64,000 bases of DNA from an uncultured Kineothrix sp. (GCA_910588855.1 CAJUSR010000019.1:1-64000), one strand, 5' to 3'; positions 25,943-35,295 are shown, numbered from the stretch's first letter. The notes: a model not told the origin generated them from the sequence alone. Made by a program: numbers and translations.

Positions 25943-26221
25943 TTATTCATATTTCCTTCCGGACGTTTTTCCTGACATCATATATATCCCCAAGGGAACA
26001 GTCAGTAGTGCAATGGTCGCATCCCCCTCTAATGCCTTCACCACAGGGATGGTAACCACAAACAGCCCGATACCCGCTAAGCGCCATTTGACTTTATCCC
26101 ATAAAAAGTTTTTCCCCCTTCTTCTAAGCCTCCGTCCATTTTTCCTGTTTCCAATAACATTCCGCTGCACAGACTTAAGCTCCTCCCATACTATAAGAAG
26201 ACTGTCTACCAAACTTTCCAT
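25943..26221 (-). CDS. Small membrane protein of unknown function
   Basis: 92 residues. An acidic/hydrophobic start (MESLVDSLLIVWEELKSVQ), a very basic middle (RKNGRRLRRRGKNF) and two hydrophobic segments (LAGIGLFVVTIPVVKAL; ATIALLTVPLGIYMM) separated by EGDAT. The ATG at 26221 follows GAGG at seven bases and a strong terminator follows the gene, which supports real expression. No family recognised. It lies just downstream of the LytTR regulator gene. Confidence 0.6.
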   Translation of the reverse strand: MESLVDSLLIVWEELKSVQRNVIGNRKNGRRLRRRGKNFLWDKVKWRLAGIGLFVVTIPVVKALEGDATIALLTVPLGIYMMSGKTSGRKYE

Positions 26222-26366
26222 AGTATATCCTCAACTCCTTTTATACTTTTTTTGCTTTTGACAAGTATATCAAAAAAAAGTATATTTTAAAGTATTTAGG
26301 AATGTATTGTACTTTTTTCGGTATCTTTTGCATCCTATATATTGCATATCCTGTTTCCCGGATAAT

Positions 26367-27095
26367 TCACTCTTCCTCACAATAATACCGGAAATACTGC
26401 TCCTTTAGCGGTTTATATGCCCCTCTCGGCAAATAAATCTTCCTTCCGGTATTTAAGCAGATGTCTTGCCCGTTCAAACTATCCACATATTCCAAATTTA
26501 CAATATAGGCAATCCCTACCCTTACAAATTCCTGATAGCGGGATAGCATCCCGTATATTTCCGCCATCGTCATATGAAGCAATAGCTGCGTGCCATCCAC
26601 AAGATGCATACATTGCGCCTTCCCGTGAGCTTCACAGCACACAATATCGCCCACTACCACCCTGCGTGTCCTGCCCTCCGCACGCAGCAGGAGATACCGG
26701 TTCCTTTCTTCCTCTATGTCTTTTAAGAATCTGTCCAATACGGGAAACAACTCCTTTTCCCATACCGGCTTTACCAAATATTGGACCGCCCCCACACCAA
26801 AAGCATCCAATGCATGTTCCCTGGACGTGGTAAGGAAAATAATTTTCGCCTCATTCCCAATACCGCGCAGTTCCTTTGCCACATCTATCCCCATTTTTTC
26901 CGGCATATAAATATCCATCAAAATCATATCCGGCATATAATTTTCTTCCTTAACCATATAAAGCAATTCATCCGCACATTCAAAGCCTTTTGCCACAATA
27001 CCCAGTTTCGGATGCCCTTTCTGGTAGGCGTTCAGCATATCCTCTGTTTTTTTTAATTCCTCCGGTTCGTCGTCACAGAGCGCTATCTGATACAT
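26367..27095 (-). CDS. LytTR family response regulator (AgrA-like)
   Basis: 242 residues: receiver domain (1-120) with acidic pocket CDDE, phospho-acceptor Asp in ILMDIYMPEKMG (about residue 58) and Lys in YLVKPVW; then a LytTR DNA-binding domain (about 140-240; EFVRVGIAYIVNLEYVDSL). Partner of the GHKL kinase encoded upstream, 127 bases away. ATG at 27095 has GGGGG five bases ahead. Target genes cannot be seen here; no agrB or agrD gene was found in the window. Confidence 0.93.
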   Translation of the reverse strand: MYQIALCDDEPEELKKTEDMLNAYQKGHPKLGIVAKGFECADELLYMVKEENYMPDMILMDIYMPEKMGIDVAKELRGIGNEAKIIFLTTSREHALDAFGVGAVQYLVKPVWEKELFPVLDRFLKDIEEERNRYLLLRAEGRTRRVVVGDIVCCEAHGKAQCMHLVDGTQLLLHMTMAEIYGMLSRYQEFVRVGIAYIVNLEYVDSLNGQDICLNTGRKIYLPRGAYKPLKEQYFRYYCEEE

Positions 27096-27221
27096 AGTTT
27101 ACCCCCGTTTTTCATATAGAAATGCCTTATCATCCTTATTCTTTCTTTGGAACATCCTCCCCTTTTCTACTAAAGACAGCCAAATTCCGCAGGCACTCAC
27201 CTTGCGGGCAAGTCTCTACGG

Positions 27222-28535
27222 CTATGGTATATTTATCATCAAGCGGAAGACAAACACCCCCTCATCATTCTTAAAGTCGTATTCCCCATCAAACTTTTCC
27301 GCCGTTTTAATAATACTCGATACCCCAACGCCTCCCGTAAACTCCGGCTTCGGTTCCCCTTTCCGAAGTTCGGTTTCCACCCTGCATGTGTTGCTGCAAT
27401 AAATAGTTAGCTTATTCTTTTTCCTTTTTATCATAAGATGAATCAGGCATTCCCTCTCTTTTTCCTGCTTTTTCACTTCCATACAACCATAAATAGCATT
27501 TTCATATGCATTCGCCAATATGGTTACCAAGTCAATAACGGGGATGGGCAAATCCTTGCCAAGTTCAATATCCAGCATCACTTGAATCTGATCTTTTTTT
27601 GCCCTTCTGGCATACGCGGAAAGAATATGGTTGACAGCGTTATTTTCACAGATATCCTCTTCCACATCAATATCCGTCCCCTCCTCATATTCTTCGCATT
27701 CTTTTAAATATTGCAGCAGCTCTTCCGTCTGTCCCCTACGGGCAAATTCGGCAATCACGGCATTATGGTGTTTCATATTATGGCGTTTCCTTTTATTGGA
27801 CTCCACCGCTTCTTCCATCATTTCCAATTGCCGCTCCAACAGCCTGTGGTTCATCTGCATCAATTGGTTGTCTTTCTGGTACTCCTGTTCTTTTCCGATA
27901 TGCAGATAGAGCCGGAACATCAAAAGCTGCAATGTGCCTATCAGGAAAAACGTAACCGCCATCTGGTAAAAACGGTAAGGGCTTTGATCCAGCCTGCCCG
28001 GATTCAAAACAAAACCAATCCCGCATACAAGGCTGAAAATCATGAGCGTAACGCTGAACCAGTCCAGTTCTTTTTCCACATATGCCCCGAAAGCCTTAAT
28101 CGAATCCCGCAAATAGCGGTTTATAAAAAGGGCGATAAGTATTATTAGCACAATACGCGCGCCTATATCCGCCCATACACTCCCATCAAAAAAAATAATA
28201 GCAAATTCAATTCCGCCGATAAGGAATATTGCCAAGAGATAATAAGTAAAGGCCAGTTTATACATGGATAAATAAAACGGACCCTTGCTCATATAAACAA
28301 CAAAAAAAGCAAAACCTATATACATCGCCAATGCCACGATTTTTACGCAATTCTCCCAATCTATCACATACCAGATACACGCCAGCAACAGCATAACCGT
28401 ATAAAAACAAGCGCCATAAATGATGGTCTTTTTTCTTCCATACCGCGCTTCGCTCATCAATGCATAAAAAATATTGACCCCTATCAGGCTTATTATGAAC
28501 CTGAGGAGCGCTATCAATACGGAACCGCCTAGCAT
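27222..28535 (-). CDS. GHKL sensor histidine kinase (AgrC-like)
   Basis: 437 residues. About six N-terminal transmembrane helices (1-205), a coiled-coil dimerisation segment (EQEYQKDNQLMQMNHRLLERQ), the presumed phospho-His in KRKRHNMKHHNAVIAEF, and a C-terminal GHKL ATPase domain with the N-box TILANAYENAIYG and the G-box GVGVSSIIKTAEKF. Fits peptide-sensing AgrC/ComD-type kinases. ATG at 28535 follows GAAAGGCGG at eight bases. Forms a pair with the LytTR regulator downstream. Confidence 0.92.
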   Translation of the reverse strand: MLGGSVLIALLRFIISLIGVNIFYALMSEARYGRKKTIIYGACFYTVMLLLACIWYVIDWENCVKIVALAMYIGFAFFVVYMSKGPFYLSMYKLAFTYYLLAIFLIGGIEFAIIFFDGSVWADIGARIVLIILIALFINRYLRDSIKAFGAYVEKELDWFSVTLMIFSLVCGIGFVLNPGRLDQSPYRFYQMAVTFFLIGTLQLLMFRLYLHIGKEQEYQKDNQLMQMNHRLLERQLEMMEEAVESNKRKRHNMKHHNAVIAEFARRGQTEELLQYLKECEEYEEGTDIDVEEDICENNAVNHILSAYARRAKKDQIQVMLDIELGKDLPIPVIDLVTILANAYENAIYGCMEVKKQEKERECLIHLMIKRKKNKLTIYCSNTCRVETELRKGEPKPEFTGGVGVSSIIKTAEKFDGEYDFKNDEGVFVFRLMINIP

Positions 28536-29010
28536 TTTTTTATCCGCCTTTCTTTAAATATTTGTACCAGTGTCATTTTGGGGGAATCCTTTCACACTTT
28601 GTATATCGGCCGTTTATCCATCCTGTCTGTGTTATGTACCGTCCTCCAAAAGCCAGATTTGAAGTCTAGCGCTTGGAGGACAGTGTGTTTACATATTATT
28701 ATGTCTTTTTTGTTTTACCATGTTTATTAAAGCACGATTCTTATGCACCATATTTTTATTATATCATATTCCACGTTCTCATTGTGCTTATGGTTCATCG
28801 GTTCATTGATTCATGGATTGGAAATCCGCCTGGACTGTCATCGGCATGAAAACATATCTATTAATTATGCACCACCATATTATTTTAATATACATCATTT
28901 ATACATCATTAATATACACCATTCCAGGATGGGCAAGGATTATCCCGCACCATTCGCATTTTTTTCGGCATACTTTGTTTTTCAAAAAAAAGCCGGAGCA
29001 GCTATTTTCT
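28536..29010. other. 475-base intergenic region upstream of GHKL kinase
   Basis: AT-rich, with repeated ATGATGTATA and TGTATATTAA words near 28890-28925 and a hairpin at 28641-28681. Next to the HAD gene stop a T-run of eight (minus strand, 28984-28991) behind GCTGCTCCGGC is a probable terminator. I found no credible autoinducing peptide gene. A plus-strand reading frame from 28743 runs antisense into the HAD gene and is not supported. Confidence 0.5.
28641..28681. other. Hairpin resembling a UCA anticodon arm
   Basis: Outer perfect 9-bp stem GTCCTCCAA/TTGGAGGAC encloses a 2x2 internal mismatch and a 6-bp stem GCTAGA/TCTGGC with a 7-base loop CTTCAAA (minus strand). The inner arm looks like the anticodon arm of a selenocysteine tRNA, but D, T and acceptor arms are absent, so it is not a tRNA gene. 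Confidence 0.5.
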
Positions 29011-29907
29011 TTATTGCTGTTCTTCCCCTTGCCTTTTTAAAAAGTTCAAAAAACATTCCACACCGCCCCCTAACTGCTGCACGTTCTTCGGCCGTTTGCC
29101 ATTTACGGAAGATACATCAAAAAAATCGCCGGTTTTCGTTTTTCCCGTAATCATAAAGCTGTCGCTTCCATAAATCCCTTCTTCCAGCCCTACAAATTCA
29201 TCGCCCCAGAAACAACATTCTTCCCCTTTTATCTGAAAACGTTTCTCCAGTTCGCCTAAAATCATATCCACATTATCGCTTTTATCGCTGATTCCTGCTT
29301 CCAGATATTTCGCGTCGCAGGTCGCTTTCATTTCGATTCCATGCTTCTGCCCCACCTTACAGGCAATCTGCAACAATTCCCCAAGTCCCCCCTTTATGCC
29401 ATTCCCATTCAGAATCGCCTTAAGCGACCCAATCTCGTCTTCCTGCATAAAAAGCTGTTCTCCTCTGTCTTTTCCTGCCATAAGGTCAATCTTGCAGTAA
29501 TTGGGGCGGCAGAATATGACGTCCGTTTCCAGCCCATAAGCCTCTAACAGTTCCCTATGAATCCCATAAGCCGCATCGTGAATGCGCAGAATCCCTTCCC
29601 TGTCGGGAATCCGGTCTGCAAATACTACCGGTTTCCCCTTCTCGAACCGGTAATTATACGCCCCTCTTCCCAGCCCCAAATAAAGATGGTTCAATTCCTC
29701 CTCTGTCAAATACTCCTCCAGCTTTCCGCCCGCTATATTTTCATAAGTGGTACCGCTCACAATCACCAGCTTCACCCCTTTGTCCAACAGCCCCTTCATA
29801 GCAGCCACCGCTTCCTCAACCGGCGCTTTACGGGAAATCACCGCTGTTCCGTCCCAATCAAAAAAAATCCCTCTATACTTCTTCAACCCACTTGTCTCCT
29901 TTTCCAT
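29011..29907 (-). CDS. HAD superfamily (IIB-type) hydrolase
   Basis: 298 residues. Motif I FFDWDGTAV with nucleophile and acid Asp, motif II LVIVSGTTY, motif III Lys in the KGEE region, motif IV FWGDEFVGLEEG. The large cap between motifs II and III is of the Cof/trehalose-phosphatase-like (IIB) type. It overlaps the 3' end of the GH65 gene by 35 bases, so the two are translationally coupled; a sugar-phosphate phosphatase or phosphoglucomutase-like step on the phosphorolysis product is likely, but the substrate is inferred. A T-run follows the stop. Confidence 0.88.
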   Translation of the reverse strand: MEKETSGLKKYRGIFFDWDGTAVISRKAPVEEAVAAMKGLLDKGVKLVIVSGTTYENIAGGKLEEYLTEEELNHLYLGLGRGAYNYRFEKGKPVVFADRIPDREGILRIHDAAYGIHRELLEAYGLETDVIFCRPNYCKIDLMAGKDRGEQLFMQEDEIGSLKAILNGNGIKGGLGELLQIACKVGQKHGIEMKATCDAKYLEAGISDKSDNVDMILGELEKRFQIKGEECCFWGDEFVGLEEGIYGSDSFMITGKTKTGDFFDVSSVNGKRPKNVQQLGGGVECFLNFLKRQGEEQQ

Positions 29908-32218
29908 TCAGTTCTTTTTTTACGCCTCTTGCCATAAAGCAAACCGGAACATCGTTTTCCAGCTCCACTTCGCTCCCGCTAACGCCAACGGAAATCTTCA
30001 ATTTACTTCCCTGATAGGAAATATGGAACGAATAGCCCTCCCATGCCTCCGGCAAAAAGGGTTCTATCAAAAGCATACCTTTCTGTACCCTTACCCCGCC
30101 AAAACCGAAAACAATCGCCTGCCAGGTTCCGGCCATATTAGCCGCATGGATTCCGGCATAAAAATTATTATGATAGTCGTCCAAATCCATCCTCGCCGAC
30201 TCCGCAAAATACCGATACGACTCTTCCCTATATCCAATCCGGCAGGCCAACATACCGAAAATGCATGTTGAAAGGGAAGAATGATGCAATGTGACTTCCT
30301 GATAAAAATCGTAATTCCTCCGTAACTCTTCCGTGGAAAACAGACCGCAATGCAGCAGCATACCTAAAATAGCATCTGCCTGTTTCGACATCCGCTGTCT
30401 GTAAATAAAAAGAGGATGATAGTTTTCATAGAGCAGATGCCTTTTCTCTTCAGGGATTTTGCTTTCATTCCAAGGTTTTCGCATCATAAACCCATCGTCC
30501 AGCGGATATATCTGCCTTTCCTCGTCATAGGGGAAGTACATTTTCTCCACAATTTTTTCCCAATATTCCAGTTCCTCTCCGGTAATGCCCAAACGGCGGA
30601 AAAGCTCCTCCAACGCCAGCCGGTTCCTTTCCCCGATTTCTTTCAAAGCCCAAAGGGCATCTTTGATATTTTCCCTAGCCATTAAGTTCGTGTAAAAATT
30701 ATTGTCTACAAGAGCATTGTACTCGTCCGGCCCGGTGACTGCACAAATGCAATAACGTCCCCCTTTGGAAGGGGCAAAGCAACCCACATCCGCCCATACT
30801 CTTGCCGTTTCCACCAACACTTCCGCCGCCCGATTCTCCAAATAATCATAATCGCCCGATACATCCACATAAAGCTTGAAAGCATACGCAATATCTGCAT
30901 TAATATGGTATTGCGCCGTTCCTAACGGAAAATAGGTAGAAGCCTCCGCCCCGTTAATCGTCCGCCAAGGATACAACGCCCCTTTTTCATGCCCTAATAT
31001 CCTTGCCCTTTTCCTGGCTTCCTCTAAAGTATCGTAGCGGAAATCCAACAGTGCCTTTGCAAGCGCCGGCTCCGTATATACGAACACTGGCAGGACATAC
31101 ATTTCCGTATCCCAGAAATAATGCCCCTCGTAGCCCTCGCCGGACAAACCTTTGGCACCCATTCCCGTCCTGCCGTCTCTGCCTAGTGCCTGCATCACAT
31201 GAAACAGGTTAAACCGGATTCCCTGCTGCAATCTTTCATCCCCAACAATCTTCACATCCGCCTTTTCCCAAAAGGCTTCCATGTAGGCCTTCTGTTTTTT
31301 CAGGAGTTCCTCAAAGCCTTCCTCTTTTGCCCTATGCAGCACTTCCCGGATAAACGGCTCCATCTTTTCCCTGCCGCCTTCTTTCCAATCCAACACGCTG
31401 GTATACGCTATCCACTTAAAAAAAATCCGTTTTTCCCCTTCTTTCCCCTCCATTTCATATTCTATCCATGCTTGCTTCCCTTCCGTGCCTTCCTTTACAT
31501 GATATTCCTCCGTATCAACGGCATGGCCGCAGCCGCATGCCATAACAAGCCCGCTGTTTTTTGCCATTCCTTCATAATAAAGGGTTTCTCCTCCTGCCTC
31601 TATCTTTTCCGGCAGCAAATGCTTCCCGAACGGGCCGTAGTCCACCAGCGGATTCGTTTTCCTCGTATGGTTTTCCACCTCCCCGTCCAAAACCGATACC
31701 AGACGGATTTTTCCCGTAAAGTTTAACGGTGTCACCTCGTATTCCATTGCCATCAGATTTTTGTAGGCAAAAGAAACAAGACGCCTTGTGCGGATACGTA
31801 CTTGTTTCCCCAACGGGCTTTCCCATTCCGTTTCCCTTTCTAACACCCCTTCTTTCATATGGAGCGTCCGTCGGCTCTTCAACAGCTTCCCCTTTCGCAT
31901 ATCAAACTTTTCCTCTCCAAGAAAAAGTTTGATTATCTTTCCATTGGGCAAATTCAACAATGTCTGGCTCTTTGTCGGAAAACCATAATTCCATTCCCCA
32001 TAACGGATTTCTTCGCTTTCATAAAACCCATTGATAAAATTGCCCTCTAACCCTTCGTCCTCGGAAAACGGATACCCTTCTTCAAAGGTTCCCCTTGTTC
32101 CAATATAACCGTTGGACAACGCAAACGTCGTCTCATTCCGGTAAACATGCTCCATCCGGAACTTTTCCTCCGTAATATCCCATGCCTCCACCGGATAAAT
32201 CACTTTATTTTCTTTCAT
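29873..32218 (-). CDS. Glycoside hydrolase family 65 disaccharide phosphorylase
   Basis: 781 residues, the normal length of GH65 (maltose, trehalose, kojibiose or nigerose phosphorylases). N-terminal beta-sandwich (about 1-270), helical linker, (alpha/alpha)6 barrel (about 320-690) and C-terminal beta domain. The catalytic acid Glu is in VTGPDEYNALVDNN at about residue 499; SGEGYEGHYFWDTEMY and YPWRTINGAE are further conserved stretches. It inverts an alpha-glucoside with phosphate to beta-glucose 1-phosphate in the cytosol. No signal peptide. Gene order with ABC permeases, PIG-L deacetylase and HAD indicates one uptake and cleavage pathway; the specific disaccharide is not determinable by eye. 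Start follows GAGGAAACGTA. Confidence 0.94.
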   Translation of the reverse strand: MKENKVIYPVEAWDITEEKFRMEHVYRNETTFALSNGYIGTRGTFEEGYPFSEDEGLEGNFINGFYESEEIRYGEWNYGFPTKSQTLLNLPNGKIIKLFLGEEKFDMRKGKLLKSRRTLHMKEGVLERETEWESPLGKQVRIRTRRLVSFAYKNLMAMEYEVTPLNFTGKIRLVSVLDGEVENHTRKTNPLVDYGPFGKHLLPEKIEAGGETLYYEGMAKNSGLVMACGCGHAVDTEEYHVKEGTEGKQAWIEYEMEGKEGEKRIFFKWIAYTSVLDWKEGGREKMEPFIREVLHRAKEEGFEELLKKQKAYMEAFWEKADVKIVGDERLQQGIRFNLFHVMQALGRDGRTGMGAKGLSGEGYEGHYFWDTEMYVLPVFVYTEPALAKALLDFRYDTLEEARKRARILGHEKGALYPWRTINGAEASTYFPLGTAQYHINADIAYAFKLYVDVSGDYDYLENRAAEVLVETARVWADVGCFAPSKGGRYCICAVTGPDEYNALVDNNFYTNLMARENIKDALWALKEIGERNRLALEELFRRLGITGEELEYWEKIVEKMYFPYDEERQIYPLDDGFMMRKPWNESKIPEEKRHLLYENYHPLFIYRQRMSKQADAILGMLLHCGLFSTEELRRNYDFYQEVTLHHSSLSTCIFGMLACRIGYREESYRYFAESARMDLDDYHNNFYAGIHAANMAGTWQAIVFGFGGVRVQKGMLLIEPFLPEAWEGYSFHISYQGSKLKISVGVSGSEVELENDVPVCFMARGVKKELNGKGDKWVEEV

Positions 32219-32234
32219 TACGTTTCCTCATTTC

Positions 32235-33140
32235 TTATATTTCCCAAAAAATCTCTTCCTCTTTAACAAAGGCATACAAAAAGTCCACCGCATCTGGTTT
32301 TAGCGCAGTCACATGCTTGGCTAATGCCCTCGCTTTCCTATTTTCTTCCAAACATTTCCCTCTCATAGAATCCGGTACCAAAAAAACAATCCTATCCTCC
32401 CACTTTAAATCCCCTAATATCCGATTGTCTTCCTCTTCCGTTCCGTTCTTCAAAGTTTCCCCTTCTGCATAAAGTTCCGGTGAATCGAAAGCAGTAATCC
32501 CTTCTCCCCGTCTTGGCCAATTCTCATCCCCCGCCCGGGAGTGGACGATACCGCTGTAAAGCTTCGGCTCATATCCCTCTTCTTTGCATTCCCCCAGCAC
32601 CTCCCTGACAAAAAAGAACAGCCCGCTATGGTCGCCATGAGTATCCTCCGCCGCCGTTGTGAAAATATGCGCCGGCCGATACTCCATAAGCAGCGCCTTC
32701 AAATCCCACCGGAACCCATTCCGCGTATATAAGCCATGTTCCCCATAGTTTTCCTTATGAAATTCCTCCTTCTCCGGCAAACCATACGTCGATATTCCGC
32801 AATGGGAAGGATGGACTTTTTCCCCGTCTTCCTCATGATACAGCCCAAATAAAAAGCTCTCCTCTTCGGGCATCCCCGTATCCGCATACCCAAGGAATAC
32901 CACTTGGTCCTCCGGCACACCAAGGGACTTAAGCCCCTCTAAGGATTCCCTCAGTCTGGCCCTTCCCTCCGCGCCGTCCTTGCTGCCATAATCCCCATTA
33001 GTCGCTATCACCACCGTCAGTTTTACTCCATACCTGACCGCATTCTCCATAATCCCTGCGCACATCAAAATCTCATCATCCTCATGCGGCACCAACACCA
33101 TGATGCTTCCAAAACCTTCCCCAATCTCCCGTACTTCCAT
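32235..33140 (-). CDS. PIG-L family deacetylase
   Basis: 301 residues from the ATG at 33140, behind AGGGGG; a longer in-frame start at 33227 adds non-conserved residues. The PIG-L zinc motif PHEDDEILMCAG lies near residue 19 and the second ligand region TAAEDTHGDHSGLF near residue 155. Members remove N-acetyl groups from GlcNAc-containing conjugates (MshB, BshB, GlcNAc-PI deacetylase). Its place between ABC permeases and a GH65 phosphorylase suggests deacetylation of the imported sugar. Large C-terminal part (about 190-301) is less conserved. Confidence 0.9.
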   Translation of the reverse strand: MEVREIGEGFGSIMVLVPHEDDEILMCAGIMENAVRYGVKLTVVIATNGDYGSKDGAEGRARLRESLEGLKSLGVPEDQVVFLGYADTGMPEEESFLFGLYHEEDGEKVHPSHCGISTYGLPEKEEFHKENYGEHGLYTRNGFRWDLKALLMEYRPAHIFTTAAEDTHGDHSGLFFFVREVLGECKEEGYEPKLYSGIVHSRAGDENWPRRGEGITAFDSPELYAEGETLKNGTEEEDNRILGDLKWEDRIVFLVPDSMRGKCLEENRKARALAKHVTALKPDAVDFLYAFVKEEEIFWEI

Positions 33141-33314
33141 TCCTATACCCCCTAACCATTCTTCCTGAACTTCTTTATGCTTCTTTTGGAAGCACTCTCT
33201 GCTGCAAGCGCCAGACACTCTCCCCACCCTTACGCTTTCCCTGTGCCGTCTCCCGGGCTCACATTATAAATGAGAAAACTGCATTTGGGGCGTTCTTTGA
33301 TATAAGAAAGTTTA

Positions 33315-34181
33315 TTAACCTTTCACCGCCCCTGCGGCCACGCCTGCAATAATGTATTTCTGCATAAACACATAAAAAACCATCAAAGGCGCCACGCCCA
33401 GCATCAACATCGGGAATAACGCAGTCCAATCTGTGGAAAACTGTCCGATATTCCGCGAGACCTCCTGTAAAATCACGTCTTTCTCCCGGCTCTGCAAAAA
33501 CAGCAACGGAGTCATAAATTCATTCCAGACATTTAACGTCACAATGATGACCACCGTAGAAATCACCGGCTTTAGCAAAGGAAGCACTATGGAAAAAAAC
33601 TTTTTCATCACCGAACACCCGTCGATTTCCGCCGCCTCTTCTAACTCCCGCGGAATCGTGGATTCAATAAACTCCTTAAACAGAAATACACCCTGTGGGG
33701 TATTAATTGCCACATTGACAAGAATCACCGCAAACGCGTTATTCATCAAATGAAAGCTCTTCACTATTTTATAAAGGCTTACGATATTCATCTGAAAAGG
33801 CACGATTAGCCCTGCGAGGAAAAAGAGGAAAAACCGCATCCCCCATTTTGTCTTCGTCCTTGCCAATGCATACCCTGCCATAGAAGCGAAAATAACGATG
33901 AAAAAAACCGCCGTTGCCGTAATAAAGAGAGTATTCCCAAATGCTCTGGGAAACTGCATGTTCTGCCATGCCGTCACGTAATTTTCCACCATAAGCACTT
34001 TCGGCAGCGCAAGCGGGCTTGCCGTGGCCTCCTTGGGGCTTTTCAACGTCGTTACAATCAAATAGTAAATCGGTATGAACCAGATAACCGCCAATAAAAT
34101 CATTATGGTTTCCGTCACCGCTAAGTTTCTTTTTCTTTTTGTCTGATACTTTGTCTGATGTTTCATTTGATATTTCGTCAT
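33315..34181 (-). CDS. Carbohydrate ABC transporter permease (MalG type)
   Basis: 288 residues with six predicted membrane helices and the inner-membrane EAA loop ELEEAAEIDGCSVMKKFFSIVLPLLKP (key pattern EAA-x3-G-x9-I-x-LP), where the ATPase docks. Starts at 34181, overlapping the MalF-type gene by four bases (ATGA). The N-terminus (MTKYQMKHQTKYQTKRKR) is an odd repetitive basic segment. No ATPase gene is in the locus; a shared MsmK/UgpC-type ATPase elsewhere is usual. Confidence 0.94.
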   Translation of the reverse strand: MTKYQMKHQTKYQTKRKRNLAVTETIMILLAVIWFIPIYYLIVTTLKSPKEATASPLALPKVLMVENYVTAWQNMQFPRAFGNTLFITATAVFFIVIFASMAGYALARTKTKWGMRFFLFFLAGLIVPFQMNIVSLYKIVKSFHLMNNAFAVILVNVAINTPQGVFLFKEFIESTIPRELEEAAEIDGCSVMKKFFSIVLPLLKPVISTVVIIVTLNVWNEFMTPLLFLQSREKDVILQEVSRNIGQFSTDWTALFPMLMLGVAPLMVFYVFMQKYIIAGVAAGAVKG

Positions 34182-35083
34182 GATATCGCCTCACTCCATT
34201 TCCCCATTAATTTGGTCACAAAAGCACTGATTATCAGCACAATTATAAAGAAACATACGCCAAACGCTGCGCCGGTGGAATAAAACCCGTCCGAAATCCC
34301 TTTCTTCATCATGACTGTCATCACCGTTTCCGTAGCGTTGCCCGGCCCTCCCGATGTCATGGAATAAATAATATCAAATACTTTCATTCCCCCGATTAGC
34401 CCTGTTACCACAATAATCTTTACCGAAGGGCACATGAGCGGAAGCGTAATATAGAAAAACCGCTGCAAACCGCTGGCTCCGTCAATATCCGCCGCCTCGT
34501 ACAAATCCTTGGAAATACTTTGCAGATTAGCAAGATAAATGACCATTGCCCATCCCGTCCATTGCCATACCTGTGTGAATATTACGGAAAACAATGCGCG
34601 GTTAGCCGTAAAGAAGTTGAATATATCCAAACCCATCCGGTGGAATAAATTATTCACCAGCCCATAATCCGAAGAAGACATAATAAAATTCCATAAATAC
34701 CCGATAATCAAGGAACTAAACACCGCCGGAAAAAAATAAACTGCCCGCAACAGATTCCTTGTTTTCAACTTCTTATCCAAAACTACCGCCAAAGGCAACG
34801 CCAGTATCGTTTGGAACGAAGTCAGTAATATCGCATAAACCACCGAATTTTTAATCGCTATCGTCATCAGCGGTGTATCGAATACCTTCAGATAATTGCT
34901 GATTCCGACAAAATGCAGATTTACCGGATTCATATCCGTATAATCCGTGAAACTGTAAAACACCGTATATAGAAACGGCACGATGCTAAACAGCAGATAA
35001 ATTAAAAATGCCGGCAGAATAAATAATATAAAATAATACCCAAGTGTTCCCGCTTCCCTCTTTTTAACGCCCATTCTCTTCAT
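34178..35083 (-). CDS. Carbohydrate ABC transporter permease (MalF type)
   Basis: 301 residues, six predicted membrane helices, EAA loop DLYEAADIDGASGLQRFFYITLPLM. Forms the transmembrane heterodimer with the MalG-type protein. It is separated from the upstream solute-binding protein gene by a terminator and a repeat element. Confidence 0.94.
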   Translation of the reverse strand: MKRMGVKKREAGTLGYYFILFILPAFLIYLLFSIVPFLYTVFYSFTDYTDMNPVNLHFVGISNYLKVFDTPLMTIAIKNSVVYAILLTSFQTILALPLAVVLDKKLKTRNLLRAVYFFPAVFSSLIIGYLWNFIMSSSDYGLVNNLFHRMGLDIFNFFTANRALFSVIFTQVWQWTGWAMVIYLANLQSISKDLYEAADIDGASGLQRFFYITLPLMCPSVKIIVVTGLIGGMKVFDIIYSMTSGGPGNATETVMTVMMKKGISDGFYSTGAAFGVCFFIIVLIISAFVTKLMGKWSEAIS

Positions 35084-35122
35084 TTCCTATCCCTTCCCAT
35101 CTAAATACCCATGCACTTGTGT

Positions 35123-35212
35123 AAAAAAGTGTCTTCGACACTTCATGAAGAACCTTCGGTTCTTCCTCAATCTACATCCTTCTGGCGAAGGACTTTCCTA
35201 TATGGTAAAAAA
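35123..35212. repeat. Dispersed intergenic repeat, type A copy
   Basis: AAAAAAGTGTCTTCGACACTT hairpin (35123-35142), then GAAGAACCTTCGGTTCTTC, then TCCTTCTGGCGAAGGA and the ending TTTCCTATATGGTAAAAAAA. A nearly identical copy is at 59109-59196 and a partial one at 43598-43656. Made only of short palindromes; not coding. Confidence 0.85.
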
Positions 35213-35246
35213 AGCGCCCCAAACTTCTCTTTTCATTTGAGGCGCT
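35207..35246 (-). terminator. Terminator between solute-binding protein and permeases
   Basis: 11-bp stem AGCGCCCCAAA (35213-35223)/TTTGAGGCGCT (35236-35246) followed on the minus strand by seven T residues. Placed inside the transport operon, it should make binding protein mRNA more abundant than permease mRNA. Confidence 0.88.
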
Positions 35247-35295
35247 TCTACTGGCCCGGCAATCCTGCTACCGGGATGCTGCTTTATATATAACC

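Noticed and set aside
28641..28681. Selenocysteine tRNA gene
   Set aside because: Only an anticodon-arm-like hairpin exists; there is no acceptor stem, D arm, T arm or GGTTCGA sequence.
28743..29150. Plus-strand reading frame
   Set aside because: Runs antisense into the well-supported HAD gene and has no known domain.
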